NCBI RefSeq assembly: GCF_031846345.1
Contig: NZ_JAVRHX010000001.1
Span: forward strand, 496,001-560,000
Reading direction: 5' to 3'
Source: Glaciecola petra
Lineage (GTDB): Bacteria > Pseudomonadota > Gammaproteobacteria > Enterobacterales > Alteromonadaceae
Length of the DNA: 64,000 bases
Position 1 is the first letter of the stretch. Each line of letters starts with the position of its first letter. Position numbers and translations under genes: made by a program. The notes under the pieces are model-generated. The model was not told where the DNA came from. It did not search any database and saw only the letters and a program-made list of their open reading frames with translations. This document shows, in pieces, positions 36,655 to 45,085 of the stretch.

Positions 36655-38169
36655 TTATCTACAGGTAATATTTCGACCATTTTGCTTTGCGCTATACAGG
36701 AGTTTATCGGCGGCTTCGAAAGCTTGCTGAGTATTATTGTATGCAAGCATATCTACCACCCCAATACTGACGGTTACTGTTACTCTGTTACCCTTAAATT
36801 TAAAAGGAAGCGCACCAATAGCAATGCGCAATTTTTCTAATTTGTCAAAACTGCTAGTTAAATCGTCATCAAACAAAATAGCCACAAACTCTTCTCCACC
36901 CCAGCGAGCAACAAAATCGTCTCCATGAAGATGTTTCTGTATATGGTTTGACATTACCTGCAGGGTTTTATCACCAACAGAATGACCATATTTATCATTA
37001 ATGTTTTTAAAGTGGTCAATATCCAGAATGGCTAAAAATACCTTTCCTTTTTCTTTCTTTTGCTTTTCATATTCAATTTTTATACGCTCTTCATAAGCCA
37101 TACGATTAGGAAGTTTAGTTAAACTATCTGTCATTGCATTAGCACGCTGCTGCACGAGTTTTTGTTTATATTTTTCAGCTTTTTCTTCTAGAGCTTCAAG
37201 TCGTTTTTGCATGGTTTGAAGCAAGGCAATCATTTTTTCTTGTTCGCTTCTTTCCTCTTGCTCACCTAGTTGAATTGAGTCTTGTAATTTATTCAGGTAT
37301 TCAGATGTTTGCCGTTTTAAGTCAGCAAGTTCATTCGTCCCTGATACTGTCGATTCCATTGCGATGATTTGTTTTTTCATCGCTTGATTACGCTTTACTT
37401 GTTGATCTAAACGACTCTTAGAACGATTAATTGTCGATTTAATACCATGGTTAATTTTAGTTAAGGACTGATGAATTTCATTTATGAGTTTGCTCGCGGC
37501 AGAAGTCTCTGTCATCAAATCTTTTATTATAAAACGGATCATCGTCAAGCAACATTCGAGCAATTCTTTATGACCAAGACCTTCATTCAACTTTTGTTGA
37601 ATTTCAATAATGGCGCTATCGTTTCCCATCGCTCTATCTTGCTTATGAAATGGCGCAATCAATGCTTTCAATTCTTGAGTGATTTTATCGTGTAAGTCTT
37701 TTTGAGCTAATTTTTCTGCTTGGTCATTTGCGACTACATTGTTACTCAGTGCCTTTTTCACAAGCGATAATGCAAGCTCAAATTGTTTAATGGGCGCCGA
37801 TACCTTGTCTGATTCGTTGGGCACTAAATTTTTGATAAAAGACTTTATTTCTGATTTCACGGTGCTATCAACAGCGTCAATTTCTGAAATTTGCCGCAGA
37901 GAGCTTTGAATTTGATTTAACGTATCTGCGTTTTTACGTTGTATAAATTTACTTTCTTGCTTTAGCTGTGCATTGAGTCCAGTCGAAATTTCACTCGCTT
38001 TGGCATAATCTGGTTTTCCTGACAGTAACTTTTTAATTTGCTGGAATTCATCATCAATTGCAGGGCTTGCGCCGTAAAAAAAGTCGGCTAAGCCAGCGAT
38101 AAATAATGACAATTTATCGAGTTGCTGGCGAGCGATCATCAGTTGCTGTTTGGGTGTTTTTTCACTCAT
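36655..38169 (-). CDS. Diguanylate cyclase with N-terminal coiled-coil sensor region
   Basis: The protein makes cyclic di-GMP from two GTP. It is 504 residues long. The first 330 are helical and charged, with no membrane segment (a long coiled coil about 255-345), so the sensor is cytoplasmic. The GGDEF domain is C-terminal (about 340-504), with the metal Asp in LDIDHFKNINDKYGH and the active site as GGEEF near residue 427. The inhibitory I-site, RxxD five residues before, reads His-Gly-Asp-Asp, so product inhibition is probably weak or lost. It lies between ppnN and queF, which are close neighbours in E. coli, so it looks like an insertion into that block. Confidence 0.93.
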   Translation of the reverse strand: MSEKTPKQQLMIARQQLDKLSLFIAGLADFFYGASPAIDDEFQQIKKLLSGKPDYAKASEISTGLNAQLKQESKFIQRKNADTLNQIQSSLRQISEIDAVDSTVKSEIKSFIKNLVPNESDKVSAPIKQFELALSLVKKALSNNVVANDQAEKLAQKDLHDKITQELKALIAPFHKQDRAMGNDSAIIEIQQKLNEGLGHKELLECCLTMIRFIIKDLMTETSAASKLINEIHQSLTKINHGIKSTINRSKSRLDQQVKRNQAMKKQIIAMESTVSGTNELADLKRQTSEYLNKLQDSIQLGEQEERSEQEKMIALLQTMQKRLEALEEKAEKYKQKLVQQRANAMTDSLTKLPNRMAYEERIKIEYEKQKKEKGKVFLAILDIDHFKNINDKYGHSVGDKTLQVMSNHIQKHLHGDDFVARWGGEEFVAILFDDDLTSSFDKLEKLRIAIGALPFKFKGNRVTVTVSIGVVDMLAYNNTQQAFEAADKLLYSAKQNGRNITCR

Positions 38170-38218
38170 GTTGGCTAACTTTTTTACCTTGGGTTAAATC
38201 AAATTTTCAATAACGACC

Positions 38219-39028
38219 TTATTGACGAGCTAGTCGTATATCGCTATAGGTGGCTTCGAAATTAGACCTAAATGGATTGATATCTAAACCACCGCGCCGC
38301 GTATATCTTGCATAAACACTTAATTTTTCAGGTTTACAATACTCTTGTATGTCCATAAAAATTCTTTCTACACATTGCTCGTGAAATTCGTTATGTTGCC
38401 TGAAAGAAATGATATATTTTAGCAAGCTTGACCTATCAATTTGTTTACCTGAGTAACGAATTAATATACTTCCCCAGTCAGGCTGATTAGTAATTAAGCA
38501 ATTAGATTTCAACAAATGACTGACTAGCGTCTCACTGACTTCTTTTTCACTTGTTTGCAATTGTGACGGTTCTAGCGAGTATTCATCCATCGTAATATCT
38601 AATGTGTCTAATAAGTCACCTTTTAAATCACTAATCACTTGTTGGTCAAAGTCTTCTGCCATCATCAGTTTAATAGCAACCTTGTTCCCTGCGCATTCAC
38701 TCAGGTCTTTTTCTAACACTGTGCTTACTGTATCGGCGCATTTAAATTTACTTTGATTAAAACTGTTCAAATACAATTTAAACGACTTCGATTCAATTAA
38801 GTTTGGTGAATCGATAGGTACCCAACAACGCAAAATAGCAACAACTGGCTTGCCTTTGAGGTTTAACCAAGATACTTCATAAGCATTCCATATATCACTC
38901 CCAGTAAACGGCAAAGGAGTAGACAAGCCGATTTGTTCGCGGCTCAGTCGTCTTGGTACGCCCTGTAATAAAGACGCATCGTATTGATCAGTATAAGATG
39001 TTGCTTTGCCTAAACTTAAATTTTCCAC
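38219..39028 (-). CDS. queF: NADPH-dependent 7-cyano-7-deazaguanine reductase
   Basis: QueF reduces preQ0 to preQ1 in queuosine synthesis for tRNA wobble positions. The 269-residue protein is the long, two-domain (YqcD) form. The NADPH-binding motif ESKSFKLYLNSFNQSKF lies near residue 79. The catalytic cysteine is Cys177 in KSNCLITNQPDWGS, followed by the conserved HNEFHEQCVERIF. It is divergent from syd with about 140 bases between them. Confidence 0.96.
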   Translation of the reverse strand: MENLSLGKATSYTDQYDASLLQGVPRRLSREQIGLSTPLPFTGSDIWNAYEVSWLNLKGKPVVAILRCWVPIDSPNLIESKSFKLYLNSFNQSKFKCADTVSTVLEKDLSECAGNKVAIKLMMAEDFDQQVISDLKGDLLDTLDITMDEYSLEPSQLQTSEKEVSETLVSHLLKSNCLITNQPDWGSILIRYSGKQIDRSSLLKYIISFRQHNEFHEQCVERIFMDIQEYCKPEKLSVYARYTRRGGLDINPFRSNFEATYSDIRLARQ

Positions 39029-39171
39029 TTATCTTGATTCCTGTTTGAACTTTGGGATTGATTGTTCTTTTGAGGCCTGTTGTTATTTGTTGCAAAATCA
39101 TACAGAAAATATCAGCAGACCCTAGTATAGTTAGGGTTTATTTCAAAAAATTAAACATCAAGGTTATATAT

Positions 39172-39741
39172 ATGTCGTTTAGAGAAGTATTCGACCGATT
39201 TATTGAAGAATACAAAATGCTTTCCAATAAAGATAACCAAGGTTTGCATACGTATTATGAGCCTGAATGGCTTTCTCCATGCTATCCGAACACGCTAGAA
39301 ATTGATATCGATGAAGGCGATGAAGTAACATGGAGTCCATTCAAACGCGAATCTTCCGTAAATCTTAGCAATTTGGAAACAGCCCTTGAAATCGACATAC
39401 CACAGTCTTTGCATGACTATTTTTGCCGATATTTTAGTCATGACATTAACGCAAGTGCAGAATATGGTGGGCTAACACTTATTCAAGCATGGAACGAGGC
39501 AGACTTTGATCGTTTGCAAAAAAACTTAATCGCACACGTATTGATGAAACGACGTTTAAAGCAAGACGACACGCTATTTATTGCGCTTACTGACGAAGAT
39601 AGCTTTGTACTCTCTGTTTTGTTAAAGACGGGCGAAGTTGTGCTAGAAGAAGTAGGAAGAGCACCCACAAAAATTATTGCCCCAGATTTAAAACGTTTTA
39701 TCCAATTGATAAAGCCTGCACCTGCTTTTGTATGTCTTTAA
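39172..39741 (+). CDS. syd: Syd, SecY-interacting protein
   Basis: Syd binds SecY on the cytoplasmic face of the membrane and is thought to check the state of the SecYEG translocon. The 189-residue protein (E. coli 181) shows the family blocks FDRFIEEYKM, PEWLSPCYP, YFCRYFSHDINASAEYGGL and a C-terminal FIQLIKPAPA. I start it at the ATG at 39172; the reading frame is open from 39052 but the extra 40 residues do not match the family. Its 3' end overlaps the convergent gene at 39698 by 44 bases. Confidence 0.92.
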   Translation: MSFREVFDRFIEEYKMLSNKDNQGLHTYYEPEWLSPCYPNTLEIDIDEGDEVTWSPFKRESSVNLSNLETALEIDIPQSLHDYFCRYFSHDINASAEYGGLTLIQAWNEADFDRLQKNLIAHVLMKRRLKQDDTLFIALTDEDSFVLSVLLKTGEVVLEEVGRAPTKIIAPDLKRFIQLIKPAPAFVCL

Positions 39742-40072
39742 GTTCGGCTTGCAATAGCTGGTTGAATTTTTCAAGTTGCTCGATTCTCCGTTGCTGAGAA
39801 TGCGCTAGTTGAGTTAATTGTTCCAAGTTAAATTTGGCTTGACTTGGTGAGGCCTCATCAACGTTCGCTACATCCACATTATTCTTAATATCGGTTTGTT
39901 GTTGGCTATTTGTATCACCCTCAATTTGTGATGCTTTAAATCTTTGAATACCCTTAATAATAAGTGCTAATGGCGTACCAGGAGCAGCTTTTGCTTTGAC
40001 TAATGCTGTGGTAGGCGTTTTCCCCGAGTTTTTTAAGTGTTGGCAAATTTGCGTTACGTGTTCAATAGACAT
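39698..40072 (-). CDS. Small coiled-coil protein with possible KfrA-like N-terminal domain
   Basis: I do not recognise this 124-residue protein with certainty. The N-terminal 45 residues (VTQICQHLKNSGKTPTTALV, then LALIIKGIQRFK) have a helix-turn-helix look that recalls KfrA_N domains. A polar linker rich in Gln, Asn and Asp follows. Residues 80-122 form a coiled coil (LAHSQQRRIEQLEKFNQLLQ). It is convergent with syd, sharing 44 bases at the ends. The combination suggests a DNA-binding or scaffold protein, but no target is apparent. Confidence 0.65.
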   Translation of the reverse strand: MSIEHVTQICQHLKNSGKTPTTALVKAKAAPGTPLALIIKGIQRFKASQIEGDTNSQQQTDIKNNVDVANVDEASPSQAKFNLEQLTQLAHSQQRRIEQLEKFNQLLQAELKDIQKQVQALSIG

Positions 40073-40264
40073 TGTTATACCCCAGTCATTGAATTGCGAA
40101 TTGTGCTAATTATTAGCGTTATTCTTAAATAACTCGTTAAGTTAACACAAGATAAAAAGAAAAACATTTGTAAGTTGTTGTAAATATTATATTTGTCAAA
40201 ACTGGCCCAATTATTGTTAGTCTAAAGTGGAATGAGCATTAACAATACATATTTAGAGGAAAAA

Positions 40265-40630
40265 ATGAAAAAAAGTATATTAGTTGTGAGTCTTACCAGC
40301 GTTTTATTATTGTCTGGTTGTGTTATCTCAATTGACGATGATTATGATAGTGATAACAACGGCACTAGTTGGGCCGAATTAGAAGAAGAGAATCGTGAAA
40401 AAATAAGTCTATTAAGTGTAGGTGCATCTATTAATTCAGTTCGACGCTCAATGGGTACGCCTGACTTTGACGAATTGCTGGTTAAAAATGAGCAAGAGCA
40501 TCGTATATTGTTTTATCGTACACAAAGAACAAAAGGTGACGGAACAACAACTAAAGACGAATGTACACCTATTATATTCTTAAATGGTGAGCTTATTGGT
40601 TTTGGTCAAACTGCCTTGGATGCAATTTAA
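40265..40630 (+). CDS. DUF3192-family lipoprotein
   Basis: The 121-residue protein begins with a lipoprotein signal peptide whose lipobox is LLSGC (Cys near residue 19). An acidic spacer (DDDYDSDNNG) and the DUF3192 domain follow, with the blocks REKISLLSVGASINSVRRSM and GTPDFDEL. This helix-turn pattern recalls BamE/SmpA-like folds. The ATG at 40265 has AGAGGAAA directly upstream; an in-frame ATG 33 bases earlier would spoil the signal peptide. It is probably attached to the outer membrane. The family function is unknown. Confidence 0.85.
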   Translation: MKKSILVVSLTSVLLLSGCVISIDDDYDSDNNGTSWAELEEENREKISLLSVGASINSVRRSMGTPDFDELLVKNEQEHRILFYRTQRTKGDGTTTKDECTPIIFLNGELIGFGQTALDAI

Positions 40631-40701
40631 AGTTAAAAAATTGTTACAAGTAATTTGTTTTCGTCTACAATCCTCATATTATTTTTATATGAGGACCTAA
40701 C

Positions 40702-41340
40702 ATGAGCTTGGCACAATACCAACCCGATGTGCATAATGTCAGCGCCGCATACTTAAGTGCAGATGATTTAAAAGTTGCGGCATCTATTTTATATAATGCG
40801 TATTTTGATGACCCATTGTTCGTCGATATTTTTAAGGCTGATAAAGAGGGTTACGAAGCGCGTTTAAGAAGTGCAATAAGAGAAGAAATAAACACTTATT
40901 GGGATGCTGAACAGCCTCTCATAGGCTTATTTGAAGATGGTCGTTTATTAGCCGTTACATGTTTAACCAAGCCGGATACAGCCTTTGGTGCAGGGAAATT
41001 TTGGCACTGGCGTTTAAAAATGATGCTAACTGCTGGATATTTTGGCACTAAACAAATGATCATGAAGGAAGAAAAGGTACGCGAAAAAATCCCTGCAGAA
41101 AACTATCACATGTTGTCGTTAATTGGTGTTCATCCTGATCATCAAGATATTGGTTTGGGACATGTATTAATGAGTGCCATACTTGGTTTATTACTTGAGG
41201 ATGAAAGTTCAGAAGGCGTGGGTGTTTTAGTGACCCTACCAAAGTGTAATTCGTTTTTCAGAGATGGTGATTTTGAACTCATTGAAGAAATTACAGTTGG
41301 TAACATCACTGGCAGCGTGATGTTTCGTCCAAGAGACTAG
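40702..41340 (+). CDS. GNAT-family N-acetyltransferase
   Basis: A 212-residue cytoplasmic enzyme that should transfer an acetyl group from acetyl-CoA to an amine. The acetyl-CoA motif A is LLSLIGVHPDHQDIGLGHVL near residue 136 (Gln/Arg-x-x-Gly-x-Gly pattern as QDIGLG), preceded by a conserved strand with LLAVTCLTKPD. The start ATG follows GAGG. Substrate unknown. The gene ends just upstream of the imperfect inverted repeat that includes the GacA/UvrY-type box for csrB. Confidence 0.85.
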   Translation: MSLAQYQPDVHNVSAAYLSADDLKVAASILYNAYFDDPLFVDIFKADKEGYEARLRSAIREEINTYWDAEQPLIGLFEDGRLLAVTCLTKPDTAFGAGKFWHWRLKMMLTAGYFGTKQMIMKEEKVREKIPAENYHMLSLIGVHPDHQDIGLGHVLMSAILGLLLEDESSEGVGVLVTLPKCNSFFRDGDFELIEEITVGNITGSVMFRPRD

Positions 41341-41366
41341 CGTCTTTTGCTTCTTCCTAAATACCA

Positions 41367-41400
41367 CACAAGCTTGTAAGACATTTCCTACAAGCTTGTG
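41367..41400 (+). promoter_or_regulatory. GacA/UvrY-type activator site upstream of csrB, in a 14-base inverted repeat
   Basis: TGTAAG-ACATTT-CCTACA at 41375-41392 fits the known GacA/UvrY upstream activating sequence (TGTAAG-N6-CTTACA) with one mismatch. It is the core of a larger inverted repeat: arms at 41367-41380 and 41387-41400 agree at 13 of 14 positions around a six-base loop. It lies about 185 bases before the predicted RNA start, a distance seen for such sites in csrB/rsm genes. The repeat could also form a hairpin after the acetyltransferase gene, but has no T run. Confidence 0.7.
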
Positions 41401-41525
41401 AGTAATATGGATAATTTCACATAGCTTTCATCTTTCTTTATTATAAAAGCACATAAAATTCAATTGTTTAGTATTATTCCTGCGATTTTTTCTCTGTGTT
41501 CATATTACTTTTTACTTAATTATTT

Positions 41526-41555
41526 TTACTGAAGCAGCAGAGTTTTGCGTATCAT
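41526..41555 (+). promoter_or_regulatory. Candidate sigma-70 promoter of csrB
   Basis: TTACTG (41526-41531) and TATCAT (41550-41555) are separated by 18 bases. Transcription would start near 41562, just before the first GGA motifs of the RNA. Confidence 0.5.
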
Positions 41556-41561
41556 ACACGT

Positions 41562-41879
41562 GTCTTAAGGAATTAGAGACACGGACAGATCAACGGACTG
41601 AGCTTTAAACGGAAGTAGCTAAGGATAGAATAAACGGACAGCTCCACAAACGGAGAACACAAACTAATATGGAACAGTTTGTAGTGCTTTTATAAGCACA
41701 GGGAAACAAGGACAATGGAAAGGGACCGGCACCGGATTGTGCTGCCTGCTTAGGAAGAGTGGGAGAAAAAGGAAAGGGGTGTAAAGGATTTTTCTGGATG
41801 AAATATTAGCTATGGATAGCTGAGAAGGATTCTCAAAATTCTCATAAAGGCAGACTCTATTCGGGTCTGCCTTTTTTCT
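41562..41879 (+). ncRNA. csrB: CsrB-family small RNA, CsrA-sequestering
   Basis: This stretch of about 318 bases has no reading frame but contains 20 GGA triplets, many in the CsrA-binding contexts ACGGA or AAGGA. Several lie in the loops of short hairpins, for example GAGAA-GGA-TTCTC (41822-41834) and GGCAC-CGGATT-GTGCT. It ends in a strong terminator. CsrB RNAs bind many CsrA dimers and so relieve translational repression by CsrA. The gene order around it (ppnN, queF, syd, then this RNA, then truC and yqcA) is that of csrB in E. coli, which makes the call firm. Start is inferred from the promoter. Confidence 0.9.
41846..41877 (+). terminator. Terminator of csrB
   Basis: Ten-base arms AAAGGCAGAC (41846-41855) and GTCTGCCTTT (41865-41874) enclose a nine-base loop and run into six T. 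It forms the 3' end of the RNA and separates it from the convergent DUF3301 gene. Confidence 0.92.
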
Positions 41880-41899
41880 TGGTATACAATTAACAGAGC

Positions 41900-42211
41900 T
41901 TAGTCGCTGTTGATTCTAAATGCAGGTAATTGAATACTAACCATGTGCTTTCCATGGCAGACAATTTCACCGATATACTCACTCTCGCCGTCGCTACTAA
42001 AATACAAAAAGTAAGTTAAATGCCAATCTAATTTTCCCTTATAAGCTTTAAAACGAGTGGACTTTCGAGCGATTGAAATGAATTGTAGATTTTCCTTTAC
42101 GCAATATTGTTTAGCGACAGGGATAATGTATTCTGCAACTGCTCGCAATCGCCAGAATTGGTAAAACACTAAAGTGATTGTCATCAACAGCACTAAGCTA
42201 AATAAATCCAT
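41900..42211 (-). CDS. DUF3301-family small membrane protein
   Basis: A 103-residue protein with one N-terminal membrane helix (LFSLVLLMTITLVFYQFW, residues 3-20). A short soluble domain follows, with LQFISIARKSTRFKAYKG and a final strand-rich stretch (YFLYFSSDGESEYIGEIVCHG). These features fit DUF3301, a gammaproteobacterial family of unknown function. Its 5' end lies five bases after the DUF3549 gene, so they form one minus-strand unit next to truC, an association known in Vibrio and relatives. Confidence 0.82.
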   Translation of the reverse strand: MDLFSLVLLMTITLVFYQFWRLRAVAEYIIPVAKQYCVKENLQFISIARKSTRFKAYKGKLDWHLTYFLYFSSDGESEYIGEIVCHGKHMVSIQLPAFRINSD

Positions 42212-42216
42212 AGTAA

Positions 42217-43245
42217 CTACGCTTTTAATTGGGTGTTAAATAAGTGGCCAATGGCATTAGCAACGGCATCACTACGCTTTTCATTTCTAATAAACCCCAG
42301 CATTGCAGTTCTAATAGATGGTATCTTGACTAGGTCAGCATATAAAGATTTAAATAGTTCAGCGCTCTCGTCGATGGTCGCTATTTTATGCATTAATGCA
42401 ACTAAGAAATTATCATCCTCACACAACTGCCAAAATCTGCCGACAATAACCACACATGTATCTAAAGAAATATCATTATTATTAAGCACAATGTTTTTTA
42501 CATATTTAATGCAACGATCGTTAGGTTGAAAGCTCATTGCACGTAAACATAATGTCGATAAAGTAACATCGTTTGAATTTTCATGATAAGCGATTAAGGC
42601 ATTTAATAAACAATCTTCAACGATGTTGTTTTCTAGACTAGCAAACAAACAACTGAGAACGGGTGGCGCGAAATGCGGTAATTGTTGAGCTATTGATGCT
42701 TGTGTATTTTTGTCAGCAAAACAGATCAGATCGGCAATTTCTTGGACACTTAAAACTGACCAATCTTGAATCTTAGGCGCTTTAATGTATTGCAAGGCTT
42801 TTTCTGATGGTGTTGCGATTATGCCGATTGAGGCTCTTATTAAGGCATTGCAATCAGCTAACTGTTGTTGACTGGGAGTAAATACAAAAGGATTTTCAGG
42901 TAATTTAGCTTGCTTATCTTCATTGTGTTCTAGCTCTTTGCCCAAGGCCTGCACAATAATCTCTAAAAATTGGTCTCGACTCGCAGGTATTATTAAGCCT
43001 TGTTCGTCAAGTGGTAGTTTAACAAACCAAATATACCGTTCGTGACTTAATTTTTCATTCCAAAAAACAATACACAACCATACATGGTTTTGACGTGGAA
43101 AAGCACAAGCTTCTTGCTGATTTTCCCACTCAAAAAAGACTTGGTTGTCTATTTTGCGAATACCTCTACCCAGGTCAAAAACCAAGTATTGAGTTTGCGC
43201 TTGTAATAAAAATTCACTTAAGGTGCTAATCGCATTATCTGACAT
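42217..43245 (-). CDS. DUF3549-family protein
   Basis: A 342-residue soluble protein with no signal peptide. The N-terminal block YLVFDLGRGIRKIDNQVFFE and the WLCIVFWNEKLSHERYIWFV segment identify DUF3549. The C-terminal half (about 180-340) is made of repeated helices resembling HEAT-like repeats (ISLDTCVVIVGRFWQLCEDD). The function is unknown. It is divergent from truC with 101 bases between the starts, and shares a transcript with the DUF3301 gene. Confidence 0.83.
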   Translation of the reverse strand: MSDNAISTLSEFLLQAQTQYLVFDLGRGIRKIDNQVFFEWENQQEACAFPRQNHVWLCIVFWNEKLSHERYIWFVKLPLDEQGLIIPASRDQFLEIIVQALGKELEHNEDKQAKLPENPFVFTPSQQQLADCNALIRASIGIIATPSEKALQYIKAPKIQDWSVLSVQEIADLICFADKNTQASIAQQLPHFAPPVLSCLFASLENNIVEDCLLNALIAYHENSNDVTLSTLCLRAMSFQPNDRCIKYVKNIVLNNNDISLDTCVVIVGRFWQLCEDDNFLVALMHKIATIDESAELFKSLYADLVKIPSIRTAMLGFIRNEKRSDAVANAIGHLFNTQLKA

Positions 43246-43346
43246 TTATTTCAGGTACGTGTTTGCAAAATATTGGGGTATTATAGCGCTCAATTTTCAA
43301 CAAGACACCCTTTACTCAACTCTTTTAATAGGCACCTTAACACTCA

Positions 43347-44060
43347 ATGCTAAAAATTATTTATCAAGATGATGATATTGTTGCAGTGCATAAGCCTTCG
43401 GGTATGTTGGTGCATAAAAGTAAAATTGACCGACATGAGACAGTATTTTTACTGCAAGTACTCAGAGACCAAATTGGACAATATGTGTATCCCATTCATC
43501 GCTTAGATAAACCTACGTCGGGTATCATTTTATTTGGCTTAAATCCTAAGATAGCAAAAGCACTGAGTCAGGCATTTGTCAGTAAGCAAATAGAAAAGAG
43601 TTATATCGCAGTGGTACGAGGTTTTGTCAACGACCAAATAATCGACTATCCACTCAAAGAAGTTTTGGACAAGATGACCGATGCAAAGGCACAAAAAGAT
43701 AAAGCAGCACAAGATGCCATCACATCACTTGAAACATTGGCGTACCTTGAGTTTGATAGCCCATTGGGAAAGCACCAAACCGCGCGATTTAGCTTGGTCA
43801 AATTATTACCTAAAACAGGTCGTAAACATCAGTTACGCAGGCATATGGCACATATTCGGCACCCTATTATTGGTGACACTACTCATGGTGATGGCAAGCA
43901 AAATCGCTATGCTATTCAGCATTTGCAAATCAAGCGTTTAGCGTTGGTCGCAAAAGATATCAAGTTTAAACATCCAAATTCCGATACTTTATTAAACTTG
44001 GCGACAAACCTGGATGAAGATTTACGTTTTGTTTTATCTTTATTTAAGTATCAGCATTGA
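43347..44060 (+). CDS. truC: tRNA pseudouridine(65) synthase TruC
   Basis: TruC isomerises uridine 65 in the T-arm of certain tRNAs. The 237-residue protein belongs to the RluA group. It has the catalytic Asp in IHRLDKPTSGIILF near residue 50, the early motif DIVAVHKPSGMLVH and the C-terminal LLPKTGRKHQLRRHMAHI block near 153. Start ATG. It is followed 77 bases later by the flavodoxin gene, as truC and yqcA are in E. coli. Confidence 0.93.
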   Translation: MLKIIYQDDDIVAVHKPSGMLVHKSKIDRHETVFLLQVLRDQIGQYVYPIHRLDKPTSGIILFGLNPKIAKALSQAFVSKQIEKSYIAVVRGFVNDQIIDYPLKEVLDKMTDAKAQKDKAAQDAITSLETLAYLEFDSPLGKHQTARFSLVKLLPKTGRKHQLRRHMAHIRHPIIGDTTHGDGKQNRYAIQHLQIKRLALVAKDIKFKHPNSDTLLNLATNLDEDLRFVLSLFKYQH

Positions 44061-44137
44061 AATTTAGAAAAATTGCCATATACAATTGAGCGAAAAAGCA
44101 ATATGTTCAATTTACACATTTATACAAGAGAGGCGTC

Positions 44138-44587
44138 ATGAGTAGCATCAGTATTTTTGCAGGTTCAGTTTATGGTAACGCACAACATGTTGCTGAAGAA
44201 GTTCAAACAATGTTAGAGACAGAAGGTTACGAAAGTGAAGTGTTTACTGATCCTGAGACCTCTGACTTTGTGGACGCTCATGCTGTACTCGTAATAACTT
44301 CAACCACAGGACAAGGCGATATACCGCCAAATCTAGAACTTTTTTTTAGTGACCTACAAGACAGCTTCCCTCTAATGAACGGAAAGTCTTTTGCCGTAGC
44401 GGCCCTAGGTGACAGCAGTTATGGAGAAAGTTATTGCGGCGGAGGTAGGCAATTTTTTGAGTTGCTTAGCGAGTTGCAAGGTAAACCAATTGCCGAAATG
44501 TTTGAAGTAGACGCAATAGAAACACTATCACCAGAAGATGAAGTCGTACCTTGGGTTAAGTCAATTGCTGAAGCATTAAGCAGCTAA
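44138..44587 (+). CDS. yqcA: YqcA/MioC-family flavodoxin
   Basis: A 149-residue FMN-binding electron carrier. The phosphate loop is IFAGSVYGNAQHVAEEV (residues 5-21), where flavodoxins have T/SxTGxT. STTGQGDIPPNLELFF near residue 55 and ALGDSSYGESYCGGGRQF near 88 hold the isoalloxazine ring. The length and the place behind truC fit YqcA rather than MioC. A GAGAGG site precedes the ATG. The physiological partner is not known. Confidence 0.9.
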   Translation: MSSISIFAGSVYGNAQHVAEEVQTMLETEGYESEVFTDPETSDFVDAHAVLVITSTTGQGDIPPNLELFFSDLQDSFPLMNGKSFAVAALGDSSYGESYCGGGRQFFELLSELQGKPIAEMFEVDAIETLSPEDEVVPWVKSIAEALSS

Positions 44588-44623
44588 CTCCTAATATTTA
44601 TTTAATAACCATTCTTGTAGATA

Positions 44624-45085
44624 TTACTCAACTCCGCTTTGATTAATAAATACATCAAACTTGCGCTTAAAATTATCCAGTAATAATGCGGGCATTTTCA
44701 CTTTTTTAAACGAAGTTGCGTCAACCACTACATATGTGACTTTGGCTTGTGCAATCAGTTGATTGTGTTGAGTCACGCTATGCATATTAATTAAGAGTCT
44801 GAACGAAGTATTGCCTACATGTTCAATGCTGGTGATTAAATCAAGTACGTCGTCAAAAGTAGCAGAGCGCTTCCAATCTATGTGAAGGCTAACCACTTGA
44901 TTGTCATACCCTAATGCTAGCAGGTTTTTAAAATCACCAATTAACGCTCGCATATATTCTGTAGCAGCAAGGTCAGCATAGTCTCCATAGCGGGCATTAA
45001 ACACCACTTGTTGCGCATCACACTCAGCGTATCTGACGCGAATGCGAAGAGTGCAATAACCAACGTCGGACGCAAGCTGGTTCAT
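44624..45085 (-). CDS. Acyl-CoA thioesterase, 4HBT/YbgC-like hotdog protein
   Basis: A 153-residue hotdog-fold thioesterase. The active-site motif is VRYAECDAQQVVFNARYGDY (Asp near residue 23), followed by VSLHIDWKRSATFDDVLDL, the standard middle strand. It likely hydrolyses short or medium acyl-CoA or acyl-ACP thioesters. Its start overlaps the glnD stop by four bases (ATGA-type), so it is translated with glnD; a functional link to nitrogen control is not evident. Confidence 0.88.
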   Translation of the reverse strand: MNQLASDVGYCTLRIRVRYAECDAQQVVFNARYGDYADLAATEYMRALIGDFKNLLALGYDNQVVSLHIDWKRSATFDDVLDLITSIEHVGNTSFRLLINMHSVTQHNQLIAQAKVTYVVVDATSFKKVKMPALLLDNFKRKFDVFINQSGVE

